Shown here: positions 34,839 to 46,100 of the stretch, piece after piece | Layout: each line of letters begins with the position of its first letter | How positions within the stretch are numbered: the first letter of the stretch is position 1 | NCBI GenBank assembly: GCA_012064415.1 | Contig: SSNU01000109.1 | Coordinates: 299,788-363,787, forward strand | Source of the DNA: Gyrodactylus bullatarudis | Taxonomy: Eukaryota > Platyhelminthes > Monogenea > Gyrodactylidea > Gyrodactylidae | Length of the DNA stretch: 64,000 nt | Direction of reading: 5' to 3' | Made by a program: the position numbers and the translations under genes | Notes under the pieces: generated by a model | What the model saw: only the letters and a program-made list of their open reading frames with translations | The model's database searches: none | What the model was told of the DNA's origin: nothing

Positions 34839-37800
34839 TTAATTTTGTGAATCATCCGATTCTGTTGATTGATCTTCATTTGAATTTGGAATTGAGTTGA
34901 AGGAATCATATTCACTTGATTCATAATTTCGCCTTTCGAGAGATTGTTCATCCCCAAGCAACGAGATACACTGGGCAATTCTTGAACCTTTTAAGAAGAA
35001 GTTGCAAAATATTACATTATTACAAGTTACAAATTATTCGATTAGAATAATTCCAAAATTTGTATAATCAACGATAAAAATGAAAAAGTTGTTGGTATGA
35101 AGTTGAGAATCTATGATTTTTACAAGAATGTCAATTTTTTCTTGAATACAATTCGAATATTTCAAAGATATTCTTATAACCAGATAATGGGACACACTAT
35201 CACCGGTTGAAGAGGGTTCTCAAAATTCACGAATTGCCAACTTTAGATCAACCAACTCGAGATAGAGACTTTTTAATTAAAAGATGAAGCCAAAGCTGAG
35301 TTTACAATGTAAACTTTACATTTTATCTGAGTAGCTGAGGGATCTATGTCTCACCAATATGTTGCCATTGTCTTTTGCTAACTTGATGTGGATACTGACA
35401 TTCTCTTGGATTAATGGGAGAGGTGAAGCCACAAAACGTTGACTCCAAAGTGTAAGATCGTAAAATACCCAGTTCATGCCAAGCAACAATTCTTGCGGTT
35501 TTCAACTTTTTCTTTTCCACTTTGAATCTAAACCAATAAAATTACATCATAAGATTTTATTTCCTTACATGACGAAGCAGCTTAGTTCTAGAGCCTAGTT
35601 AAAAAAGGAGGAATATCAGAAAATTTTGATTTTTCTTGTGTAGTTTTCGAGTAATTTTCGATTGAGTACCAAAAAATGTAATTTCCCATAACTGTTTAAC
35701 TGCCAGCCAATGTCAATCAAAGATATATCAAATTAAATTTTCTATAACCCATCGCCTGACCACTCTGACCTTCTAGCTAAAGATTTTGAGATATCTTTAA
35801 GAAATGTGAAAATTGGATAAAATTTTAAAAGCCTTTTCCAGAGTAGTTGAAATTTACTTGAACGGTTTTAAAATTTAAAATTTATCTTGTTGTATTATTT
35901 TGTAATATTCGAGAAAAATTAGTTTATTTCAAAGAATATTTAATTATTTGACTAAAATGAACTAATTTTTTATCGAAAACCCTTTTTAAGAAAGGTTTCA
36001 TAGTAACCAAATAAGAATTAAATTCATCAACTTGTTTTGAGTAGAATTGAAATTTGTTCAGACAAACTTACCTAGAATTTTTCATTGAGTACACTTCAAG
36101 GTTAGAGTTGAGTATATCAGGGAACTTGAAGATTTCCAATTCCTCTTCCATTTTCCAGGGTATACTTTTCAACTTGATTCTCGAATGTTTACTAAAGCAG
36201 CCATAGAGAAAAATATCTTTGAAGCTTGAATGTCCATGGATGTCTATGAAAAGCTTTTCAAGAGTATTAAAATAATGGAACTCTTGAGAGATGAAAATAA
36301 ACTCTTTATACTCAAACTGCACAAATGGATCAAATAACGTTACATTGGAATATAAACATTATGCAGGAATTTAACTTGATTTCACAGAACCAAGTTTTTT
36401 ATATCAAAGTTCATATTCATGTACATGTACTATGGTGTAGATTCATAATTATGAGAACAGATTTTTAAAACAGCGTGAAAATCGATTGAGAAACAAGACA
36501 AAGGTTTTATCCATATTTTAGAGTGTATGTAGTACACAAAAATTAAAATCAATATTTTTCGTATCCAGTTAGAGAAGCAGAATTTTAACCTTTTCATTTT
36601 GAGTATTATTTTTAAACGAAAGTTTGAATTTTCCTTTTGTCGATCAAGTTATTTCAGACTAAACTACAATCAGGTGCAAACCCAAGCTATGTATAGTATT
36701 TTCACATGATGTCTATGATTTTGATTAACGCAGGGAGGTTGATGATAAAAAGAAACTCTATACTCACATATGGTATTGAATCCTCTGATTTGTGAACTTT
36801 CAAAAGTTCTTTGACTGAAAAAATAACTGGATGTTGTAATTCTGAGGGATCCTTCCAGACCCGATTAAGATCCTCTCCCAAGAGGGAACAACGATTACTA
36901 TGGAAAATAGTAAATAATTCTCTTTTCTTGTGTTAAAATAGATAAGGGTTAGATCAATACTTGCTAATACGGAATATATATACGAGATATTTTAAGTCTA
37001 TAGTATTCTAACACCTCTTTCCTTTCACTTGTATTTTTCTCCAATTTTTTCACACTTGAACTTTTAAGTGAAAAAAAGAGTTTCAAGACTCTTCAATGAA
37101 TAGCCTGTATTGAACTGAATGGTAATATGGTTCTGATTCGCATCTACAACTTTTCGATTTTATTTTTGATTTTATTCTCAATAGTATGCACAATTAGCGA
37201 AAGGCTATTTTTCCCCCGAACACTTTTTCATTTCATGCTAAAAATAGATTCTTTATGCTCCGTAATTGCCGTATTCGAAAACTAAATTTAAAAATTTTGA
37301 TTTTCAGATATGCCATTTTCCCTCAAATCGTTAATTTTTCCCAAATTCACTGGATTTTTTCAGGGTATATTCAAAATATATAATATTATTTTGACGTGAA
37401 AATCTGATTCAAAAAGATGAAAGCTTGTCTATTAATTCAAAAATTATCACTTCTCGTAGTAAAATTCATTGAAAAATGGTGACGCGAATTTTAAAATTTG
37501 ACGTCTTTATCTGAAATTATGCATATCTAAATACGTAAAGTTAAAAACACAAGTTTCAATAGGAGTATTTTCTACTTCTTTTATTTTCTATCAAATGAAC
37601 GCATAAATTCGAAAAGTTAAAAAATTTGTATCATCCACATGCAATAGTACATTATACAGATTGGGGAGAAACAATATTCAATTTTTCTCCTAGCAATACC
37701 AGATTGGAAAGAGTGAAATTAGAGTTTGAGGCGAGAAAATGCAATTTTTGTACGAATCAAAAATACAAACTGCTTATTTTTTACCACTTTCCTAAGATTC

Positions 37801-40800
37801 GAATTCTTTGCACAATGTTTTTAATATTAATTTTTCACATTTTTTCAACTAAAAGTGTTGATGATATGTTCAAATATTTCATTTTTCGTAGTGAAATTTA
37901 TTGAAAAATGTTGGCGCAAATTCAAAAATTGACGTTATCAATTCTAATTTTCATTTTTGCTCAAAAAATTAAATCTGATCGAGAAAACAATGATGGAGTT
38001 ATCCTCAAAAATTAGATTTTCTTGTCTAATTTAAAATTTGATAAATCTATAAAACCCTCTGGGGAAGTTATGTTGACTCACTTGCCGAGAATAACACCAT
38101 CAGGATTCAACATTGGCACAATGATAAAAATGAAATCCTCAAGGAAAGCATTTAATTTGTCATGTTTAGATTTAATCAACTCCTCGACTAATCCATGAAC
38201 AATGTGACTAGATTGGCTTTCCCCAGGATGGACCCTCGATGTTATGTAGATGAATTTCTTGTTCCTATTGAGATTCTTTCGTGTAATCTGAATTATGGGA
38301 ACCTGAAGGTTGCATTTAGTCCTTGTTAGGCTGTCAACTTCAACAGAGAGCCTTGTAGAATCGTAGTCCCTCCATTCATTAACATGAATTAAAAGGCTTG
38401 TGTAAGTGTACGGATAATGAAGGGCAAAATAACACGTGTCTCTTGTCACGAGAATAGACTCGAATTTGAATGTCAATGTGAAATATGATTTCTTTTTGTC
38501 TAAGAAAAATAATTTGGAAATTTTGAATAATCTTATTCGTCATTTCTCAGGGACCAATCAAAATTGAGAATTTAAATAATTTTACAAACACATCATGAAG
38601 AAAAATGAGTTATTCATATTAACATGGCTAATTTATGGTAAACAAGATAAAATTAAAGACTTTGAATTAGTTTAACTCATTGAAGATACTCGTAATTCAT
38701 GTCAAGCTTTTGAATAAAAATCTGGATTAATAATTACAATTATTGGAAGGGTAATTATTTTTATCTCAAACCAAGATAGATCGCCAATGCAGTGGTATTT
38801 TTCACTGGATCTTTGAGGTTCCAAGTAAATTTAATTTTCCCATTAATAAGGTGTTATTGAAGAAAGAAAACTCCTCATCGTACAATAAATCTAACCAAGG
38901 TAAATTGATAAAATTGTATATGAATAATGAAAAAATGTAAATTTCCAATGACATGATAATTAATCAATAGTGATAATATCGACCAACCTTTTGATTTCTT
39001 CTTGCAAGTATATTCAAGATGATTCTTAAAATAGCCGATTGAGTGGCCATGGCGAAACCAAAAGTTTTTACTTTCATCCTTCAAATGTCTCCCCACAGAA
39101 TAACAGAGGGGCTGCATGCCGTGAAGAAATTGATTCTTTGACTTTGTACAATTGATAATATTGAATTTATACGTTTTACTCGGTAAAATGTTTGCTACTC
39201 GAAAGTAAAACCATTGTACTTTATTACCAATTCGATTGTAATCGTTGCGAATTATCAGGTCGTATTCATCCTCTGATACATGAAAAGCTTTTGCCAAATT
39301 CCCAGATTCAAATCTTGACTCAAATGAGAGAATTTCCTCGTCAAAATCTTTAAAGCTAAGGTTGTTAATTTTTTCTTTAGTCTATTGCAATACAAATTTG
39401 TTAGATACATGTTTTATGCCCTCATTTTACTTGCATAAATTTTGTTTTATTTTTTTCATGAAATTACATTTATGTTCAACTAAATTACTTTAATAACTTG
39501 TTTTGAATATTCAAAGTTGTTGTGTAATTTTTTTCATTTCCGAATTATTCAACAGAGTAAATTTATAAAATCTTAATTGATGAGTGAAATTTTATCTTTT
39601 ACAGTTTATCGATCAATCAGTTTTTGAATTATCAGAGTAGAATGAGAATTTTACTAGTTTTTGATTCGACCATTTCGTACACAATTCAAGCAGAGAAAAA
39701 AAAGAGATTCATGTAGCTTTAATGAATAATTTACCCCTTCTTTACCATGGTCAATCCTCAAATTAGCAATTTTTCTTGGCTTTTAAACCAAGCGAATTAT
39801 TTTGATGGCATTAGTAGAAAATTTCATGAAAGTCTAGCCAAAGTATCATCAATCTGATTTCAATGGTTATTATCTCTAACCTGCTTGTTTAATTCATTCT
39901 TGGATAGATTTAGGCATATTTAGCCAAAAAGTTGAATATGTAAATGACTATAGAATTTCATGTTTATTATTTTTAGTAAACTTGCTCAAAATATATAAGA
40001 AAGAAGATCGAGAGGATGCTTTCTGAGTTCTCACTCCTATGAAATGTCTGGTCTACATCTCCTATGGTACCGAAGCATTGCTGCTGATGCCACTCTTTTC
40101 AACAAAAGAGCCCCATCGACTTTAGTCAGCTCCAATCTAAGATTAGGATCTGGCTTCTCCATACACTACTCCCCTTTTAGAGCCCGTTTTCAGTTAAACT
40201 TATCAATGAACATATCCCAGATTGGTAAATTATCTTTAACAATTTTTTTGATAATTATCGAATGTAGGAATAAAATTTCAAAAGAATTGATCAAGCAAAG
40301 GGAAATAAAAGAACTCACGTATCAGAATCGTTAATTACGGGATCAGTGGAAAATCTCTTAAATTCATAGACTAGGGAAATTTTTTCCGCCTCATTAAGCT
40401 GGCTAGTTTTTTTCAGCTCCTCTGAGTAAATATCCAAAATATTTGGGTTGATATCTTGCCTATAAAAGTGAATGATAGTTACAGTTATCCTTCAAGTTTT
40501 GTTGAATAGGAAAAAGTAATTCCTGAGAATAAAAAAGTAAATATGGAAAGTACATATTCCTTGTTGGATTCAGCGAAATTCCTATCAGGATAGGCTGCAT
40601 TGAATAACTGGGGGTCCAAAGTTCTAATGTTTTCGTCAAAAACTTCATCATAGGATTTTATTTCACATTTGAAAGCATCATTCAGACTGCATTCAGCCCT
40701 TTCAAAGTCAATAGATATGCTTGGATTCAGATAAACCTCAACTTTTTTCAATCTGCAAAAAATTTAAGATTATGAATTTCATAATGACCTTTTTCTTTGA

Positions 40801-42092
40801 TCTAAAGATTAGAAATATAAGGTAACTACTTGAAAGTAAACATCTCATAAATTCTATCCAATCATGAATGAATGAAGTAGCCTGAGAGGACTGAGTAGTA
40901 GGATCCAGAGCCCTCAACTTGTCACCGAGTAGGCCAGTTAGGTTTTGGAATTCAATAAATAGGTTCATTTTGTTCAATACAAAGGGAAATTTTCCCATAA
41001 CACTGAGAATTTTAGACTGCACACTCAATGATTTACCAAAAAGACCAGAGTTATGAAGATAGAAAAATATTCCCAATAGAAATTCAATGAACCCATCCTG
41101 GAGGAATTGCATCTCGTTCTTTCCTTAATAATTCAAAAATATATATCTAATTAATTTAAATATAAATTGAAACCTAAATTTCAGATGAAAAAAGAAAAGT
41201 GTTGACAATCCTCTAGTCTAATAGATTAGTCTTTATGGTTTGTTATTTAAATATGGTTCATCTTAAATTCTCACTTGATTTGATCAATCTTTTTATTAGA
41301 ATGATGAATCTCTCAAATAATTTTGTATTGCAATCATTGAATCGTAAATCCAAGATAGGCTTATTGCCTTTGTTGTCTTGGTAAGCTAAAACCTTTTTCA
41401 TGAGAGTTTTCAGAGTAGATAGGATTCCCTCGTTGCTTAAAATAACAGAAATTTTGATTCCTCCTCTCAGACTGATGATAATGCATATAAAGTAGAGCAG
41501 ATTATTCAAATATTCTCGACGCTTTCCAACTAATTTTGTATTTATTGGAAACGAATATCCATTCAGCATTGGTATCAACAAAAATACTAATTCCGACTTT
41601 TTAACTTTAATCGCTAATTTTCTATCAAACTTGTAATAGCTGACCATAAACTTTGAGTTAAAAGAGTAAAATGGAACTTTACTCTAAAGATTGAATCGTA
41701 TGAACCTTCCTTTGCAGAAACATAACCAAATCTTGAGAAAATACTCAAAACTTGGGTTGTTAGATTGTGTTTAGAAAGTAAGAACCCAAGTCTTTTATCT
41801 TGAAGAAAGATGAAATTATTAGAATACTTGTGCTAATTTCTTTATGTAAAAACTGTACAAATTTACATAAGAAATCAATCCGAGTTTCATTGTTTATGGC
41901 TCTAAAAACAAAATCAATTAAAAAATCTTGTTCGTGAAATGATATAGTTGGATTTTCTCGATAAAGTTTGATATTTAATAGAAACTTTTTAGTTTCATTT
42001 GATTCAAGAAGTGAGTTTTTCAATAGAAAATTAGCATCATTTTTCATATTTGAAACCCAACAACTAAAAATTTCATAAACAAAAGAATTCAT
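34839..42092 (-). CDS. AGTPBP1: cytosolic carboxypeptidase 1 (tubulin deglutamylase)
   Basis: M14-family zinc carboxypeptidase that trims glutamates from tubulin tails and other proteins in the cytosol. Clear exons (minus): 42092-41828 (ATG start), 41798-41683, 41650-41275, about 41126 to 40830, about 40750 to 40554, 40459-40319, 39381-38988, 38499-38082, 36897-36768, 36316-36072, 35527-35355, 34987-34839 (stop TAA). The N-terminal half is helical, armadillo-like, as in CCP1. [26 protein letters not shown] and [10 protein letters not shown] mark the pre-catalytic domain. The catalytic set is complete: VHPGES (Zn His and Glu), [22 protein letters not shown] (Zn His) and TLESTFCG (catalytic Glu). 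Two introns near the start are only 29 and 32 nt. The joins between 41126 and 39381 do not all match in phase, so a small exon there is probably missed. The final exon ends in a Ser/Asn/Asp-rich acidic tail. Confidence 0.88.
36898..38081. other. intron of CCP1
   Basis: Contains two related segments, 37458-37515 and 37888-37940 (ATTCATTGAAAAATG followed by TTGACGT), suggesting an old local duplication. No recognised coding content. Confidence 0.35.
39382..40318. other. intron region of CCP1, possible missed exon
   Basis: The flanking exons end and start in incompatible phases (two bases left over, then phase 0), so a small exon probably lies here. The minus strand at about 40163-40045 reads [20 protein letters not shown] and looks protein-like, but I could not confirm splice sites. 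Confidence 0.3.
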
Positions 42093-42136
42093 CGAAAAGT
42101 TATTTGTTTATTTATCTAGTCTTACACTATTTCAAA
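42093..42136. promoter_or_regulatory. 44-bp divergent intergenic gap between CCP1 and granulin
   Basis: The start codons of CCP1 (42092, minus) and the small granulin (42137, plus) face away from each other across 44 bp. The gap contains TTTATCTAG just before the granulin ATG, which resembles a splice acceptor. The region must hold a shared promoter, or the true 5' ends arise by trans-splicing or from upstream non-coding exons. Confidence 0.5.
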
Positions 42137-42430
42137 ATGAAATTATTTTTTGTTACGATTTTTCTTGTTTCCACTGTAACTGGATTAAAACCCTTTGACG
42201 TATATCGAAGTAATCTTCAAGGAGATCAGGCTTGTTCAGATCCAAAATATTCATGTACAACCAGTGAAACTTGTTGTCTGAGACTTGATAGAAGTTTCGG
42301 TTGTTGTCCAATGGAAAACGTAAATCATTATTCATAAATTTTCTAGGCTGTTTGTTGTCCTGATGGTCTTCACTGCTGTCCTAATGGAACTGTTTGTGAT
42401 CCTGAATTGAAGGAATGCAGAAGAAAGTAA
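42137..42430 (+). CDS. single-domain granulin, secreted
   Basis: Secreted cysteine-rich peptide of 87 residues. Exon 1 is 42137-42319 and exon 2 is 42347-42430, separated by a 27-nt intron (GTAAAT...TTCTAG). A signal peptide at 1-17 (MKLFFVTIFLVSTVTG) precedes one granulin domain: CSDPKYSCTTSETCC, then FGCCPMEN, the intron, then AVCCPDGLHCCPNGTVCDP and a closing Cys. The intron falls before the AVCC, the same position as in the downstream multi-domain gene, so the two probably arose by duplication. AATAAA is at 42450-42455. Confidence 0.88.
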
Positions 42431-42455
42431 ACTTCAAATTGAAGTCTTAAATAAA

Positions 42456-43144
42456 AGTTTCTATTAGAAAATTGAGAATAAATAGATTTTTTATCTAGAT
42501 TATTGAATTTATTTATTTCAGTAGAATCTACAATATATTTAGATTCTAAATTTTAGAAGGTTTATTTATTCATAGTATCTTCTGAAATAATTCATTTTTT
42601 CGAAGTTTTGCAAATGTGTAGCACAAACGAATCTAATATTTTTTTTTTGAAATTGTTTTGTAATTTCAGTTGTTTCAGAAGATAACCAAAAAAATCAATT
42701 TAGTAAATACAATATCTTCAAGTTGAAGTCTTCAACCCACTGGACTTTAACCTTTTCATATCCAACTTTCATCATGAAAGTTTCATGTTCAAAGTTTAAA
42801 ATTATGTATGCAAATTCTCATGATGAAATTTATTGAATCAGTTACTAGTAGTAACTACTCAGTTTTCAAATACATCACATTCCTACTCCACTTGTACATT
42901 GTAAAAGTGTGATCTCCTGTGAATTAATTCAACTTATCAATTCAATTTCCTTCATAAAATATTTTGAATTTCTACATCAAACTTGTGGGACTTCACCGCA
43001 TTCAATAATTGGATTCCAATTAGAGATAAAAAATACATTTCTATTCCAAAAAATAAACTTTTACTTTATCTAAACGATTTTAATACTTACAAAATTAAAT
43101 TTCTTTGTGTTTTAATGTTCTACATTGAAGCATTTGAAATCAAA
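42456..43144. other. intergenic between the two granulin genes
   Basis: Holds TGTGGGACTTCACCGCATTC at 42984, about 160 bp upstream of the progranulin ATG; a close match is at 58531. Otherwise AT-rich, no gene seen. Confidence 0.4.
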
Positions 43145-46100
43145 ATGCATCTTTTTCTACTCATATTTCTCTTGAGTGTGACAGCAAATAATACAACTTT
43201 TGTTGAATGTCCAGATAAATCAACATGTGAAAACTCTGAAACTTGTTGTAAAACTGATTTTGGATACGGATGTTGTCCGTATGAAAATGCAGTTTGTTGT
43301 AAAGATAAATCTCATTGCTGTCCATCGGAAACAAAATGTGACTTGAAGCACGGAACATGTGTACCTAATTCAGAAAAAGAATTCAAGAAACTTAATTCAG
43401 TTACAAAATGTGGTACTTCGTATTGCGAATTACCAAATGTAAGATAAATTTTTTATTAATTTTAGGCTGTTTGTTGTGAAGGTTTTTGTTGCCCAGAAAA
43501 CTCAATGTGCTCTAATATTAAAAAAGAATGCATTAAAAAGTCAACCGAAATTTTCCAATTCCTTTTAAACCCTCCACCACACGAAATTATATCTAAAAAA
43601 CAAAAATGTCCTGATGGACGTAGTCTCTGCCAGGATAACAGCACATGTTGTAAAATTGGTTCTGGTAAATACGGCTGTTGTCCTTTTACAAGTGTGAGTT
43701 CTCTGTTATATTCTTATTTAAAATTCTTCAAATACTCTTTAAAATATAATCTGGTTCTTTTTAAAATGTTTACAGGCTGTCTGCTGTAAGGGAGGCAAAA
43801 GTTGTTGTCCACATAATTTTAGTTGTAGCGTTGAAGGGGATGTGTGTATTCCCAAACTAACTTTTATGGAAGCAGTTGACTTTCTTCCGGAAACTCTAGT
43901 TGCCAATAGAAAAGTAGTTAATATTGTGAACAAGGCCAAAAATGTGAAAGGGATCTGTGAAGACTTGCAACCATGCAAATCAGGGCAGACATGTTGTCCT
44001 AACCTCTTCGATTATGGATGTTGTCCCCTTGAAAATGTAAGTTAATCGAAGTTTATTAAATTAATTAACTAAATGGCCTTGTTCCTTCACTAGAAGGTTT
44101 CTCAACTACTAGAAAGTATTAAATAATTTCCCAAAGAAAACAACAGTCATTATTTGATACGTCAATTATTACTTAATTTATCTACTCTGATAGAAAGCTT
44201 TAAATTTATTTATTTTCAAATTCACAAAAATTTCAACAATTTTGGATTTTTTCTCATTAAATAAATCATTCTCTTCTGATTTGCATTTAGGCTGTCTGCT
44301 GTGACGATAAAGAACATTGCTGTCCAAATAATACAGTCTGTCATGTTGATCAAGGTATTTGTTCAGACAAGTTTGGCAATGTTCATCCCATGCAAAAAAG
44401 ACCAAAGATGAAAAATCTATACAATGATATCTACAATCTGCTAACAAGAGATATTAAACCAGCAACTTGCCCAGACAGTCACGTAAGGAAATGCATTTTT
44501 AATTCCTTCTACCTGTACAATGTACCATGAACCTTCAAAAATTTTAAAAATAGTTGAAAAAATGTTGATCAAACTAAAAGATTTCCTCTTTCAAGCGATT
44601 CCAATGTCAAGGCTCAAACATGTGCTGTCCCAGTGAATCGGATTGTCGGGAAAATCAAGTCTCTTGTCTCTACCTGCCCAGGGTATGTCTCACTCAATAT
44701 GCGTGAACAAGTTCACATATATATGAGAAAATATATGTACAACGAAAAGAGCACGTGGAAATTGAGAGTAGTCTCAGTATATACTCTTTCTCACATGTGA
44801 AATCTATAGAAAATTTAATTCGACTTCTATTCACTTTTTACTAAACCATCATTTCTAATTTTCTTTTCAACCTTGAATCAAGTACAAGAGTTGTTGCTCT
44901 AGTGAATCGTCCAAGAAAAATTGTTGCCCGGCTGGTACCAAGTGTAATAAAGAGACAGAACTCTGTGAACGAGGCATGATTATCGAGGAAATTCTCGAGT
45001 CTGGTGAGACAAAAGAGATTGGCGTGGGAAAGGATGTCTGTGGAAAGTCGAATCCTTTTCCTTGCGAGAATGAAAACGGTGAAACAAATTGTTGTCCCTT
45101 TAAGAATGTAAGTTTTGACATGTGCAGAAAACATACACTTACTTGTTAAATAACGTGTATTTTTTGTTTTTTTTTCAATGTCGATTAATAACAAGTTTAT
45201 TTATATGTTTTTGAGTTTACATTGTTACAAATATCAAAACAAATGAATTTTGTGAAATTGGTACTTTGTTCCTTAATTTTACAAACATATTTTAACCACT
45301 GATACATGTGAGAATGAAAAGACACAGAGACCCCATTTCTTTCAGATCAATTCCATCTAATCTATCCGTTTCTCTATTCATAGACTGTGTTATTAATATT
45401 TTTTTTCAATAATTCTCAATGAATTTTGTTCAAAAGCTCAAGAATTGTCTTTACAAACATGATAAAGAGTAAATTGCACATTCAACGTGTTCTACATACA
45501 AAAGTCAAGATTGAGAATTGATATCTAATACCTAACAATCTTGAAATAGTTGAGAAAGAATAGTTGAACAGAACTAAAATTAAATAATTATTTAATAAAT
45601 CTAACATAATCAAGAAATATCAAAGGTCAAAAAATCTTTCACAAAAAGAATTGTATTTTGTTTTTGATGAGCTTTTTGTACTACTCAAGATATCGTTCAC
45701 TCGGTGTCATTTAATCAATATTTTTATCCTTGGATTGCTAACCTGGACCTCATGTTGGATTTAAGAACAAAGGAATACATCTCTTTTCTGATTACCGGTT
45801 GTGTTCCTTAGACGAGGTTTCTTAAAGCCAGCATGATTCTAGGTAAGCAACCAAAGAATATCTTTGAGGAAATCAGGCAGAAATATAATAATATGACAGG
45901 TCAGTTGCCATAACATTAAGATTCGGGCATACAAGGTTAATGTGATGGAAGATAAAGTTTCGTACTGTCAGCCTAACTGTAGGCTACAGAAACTAGAGTT
46001 AAATAACATGATAATTTTTCCCCAAAGGCTGTCTGTTGTAAGAATCAATCAGGATGTTGTCCCGAAAAGTCTATTTGTGATTCTGACAATAGGGTTTGTG

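Noticed and set aside
40044..40334. Plus-strand open frame of 96 codons inside the CCP1 region
   Set aside because: It has no recognisable domain or promoter, and the opposite strand shows an equally protein-like frame that would fit the missing CCP1 exon better.
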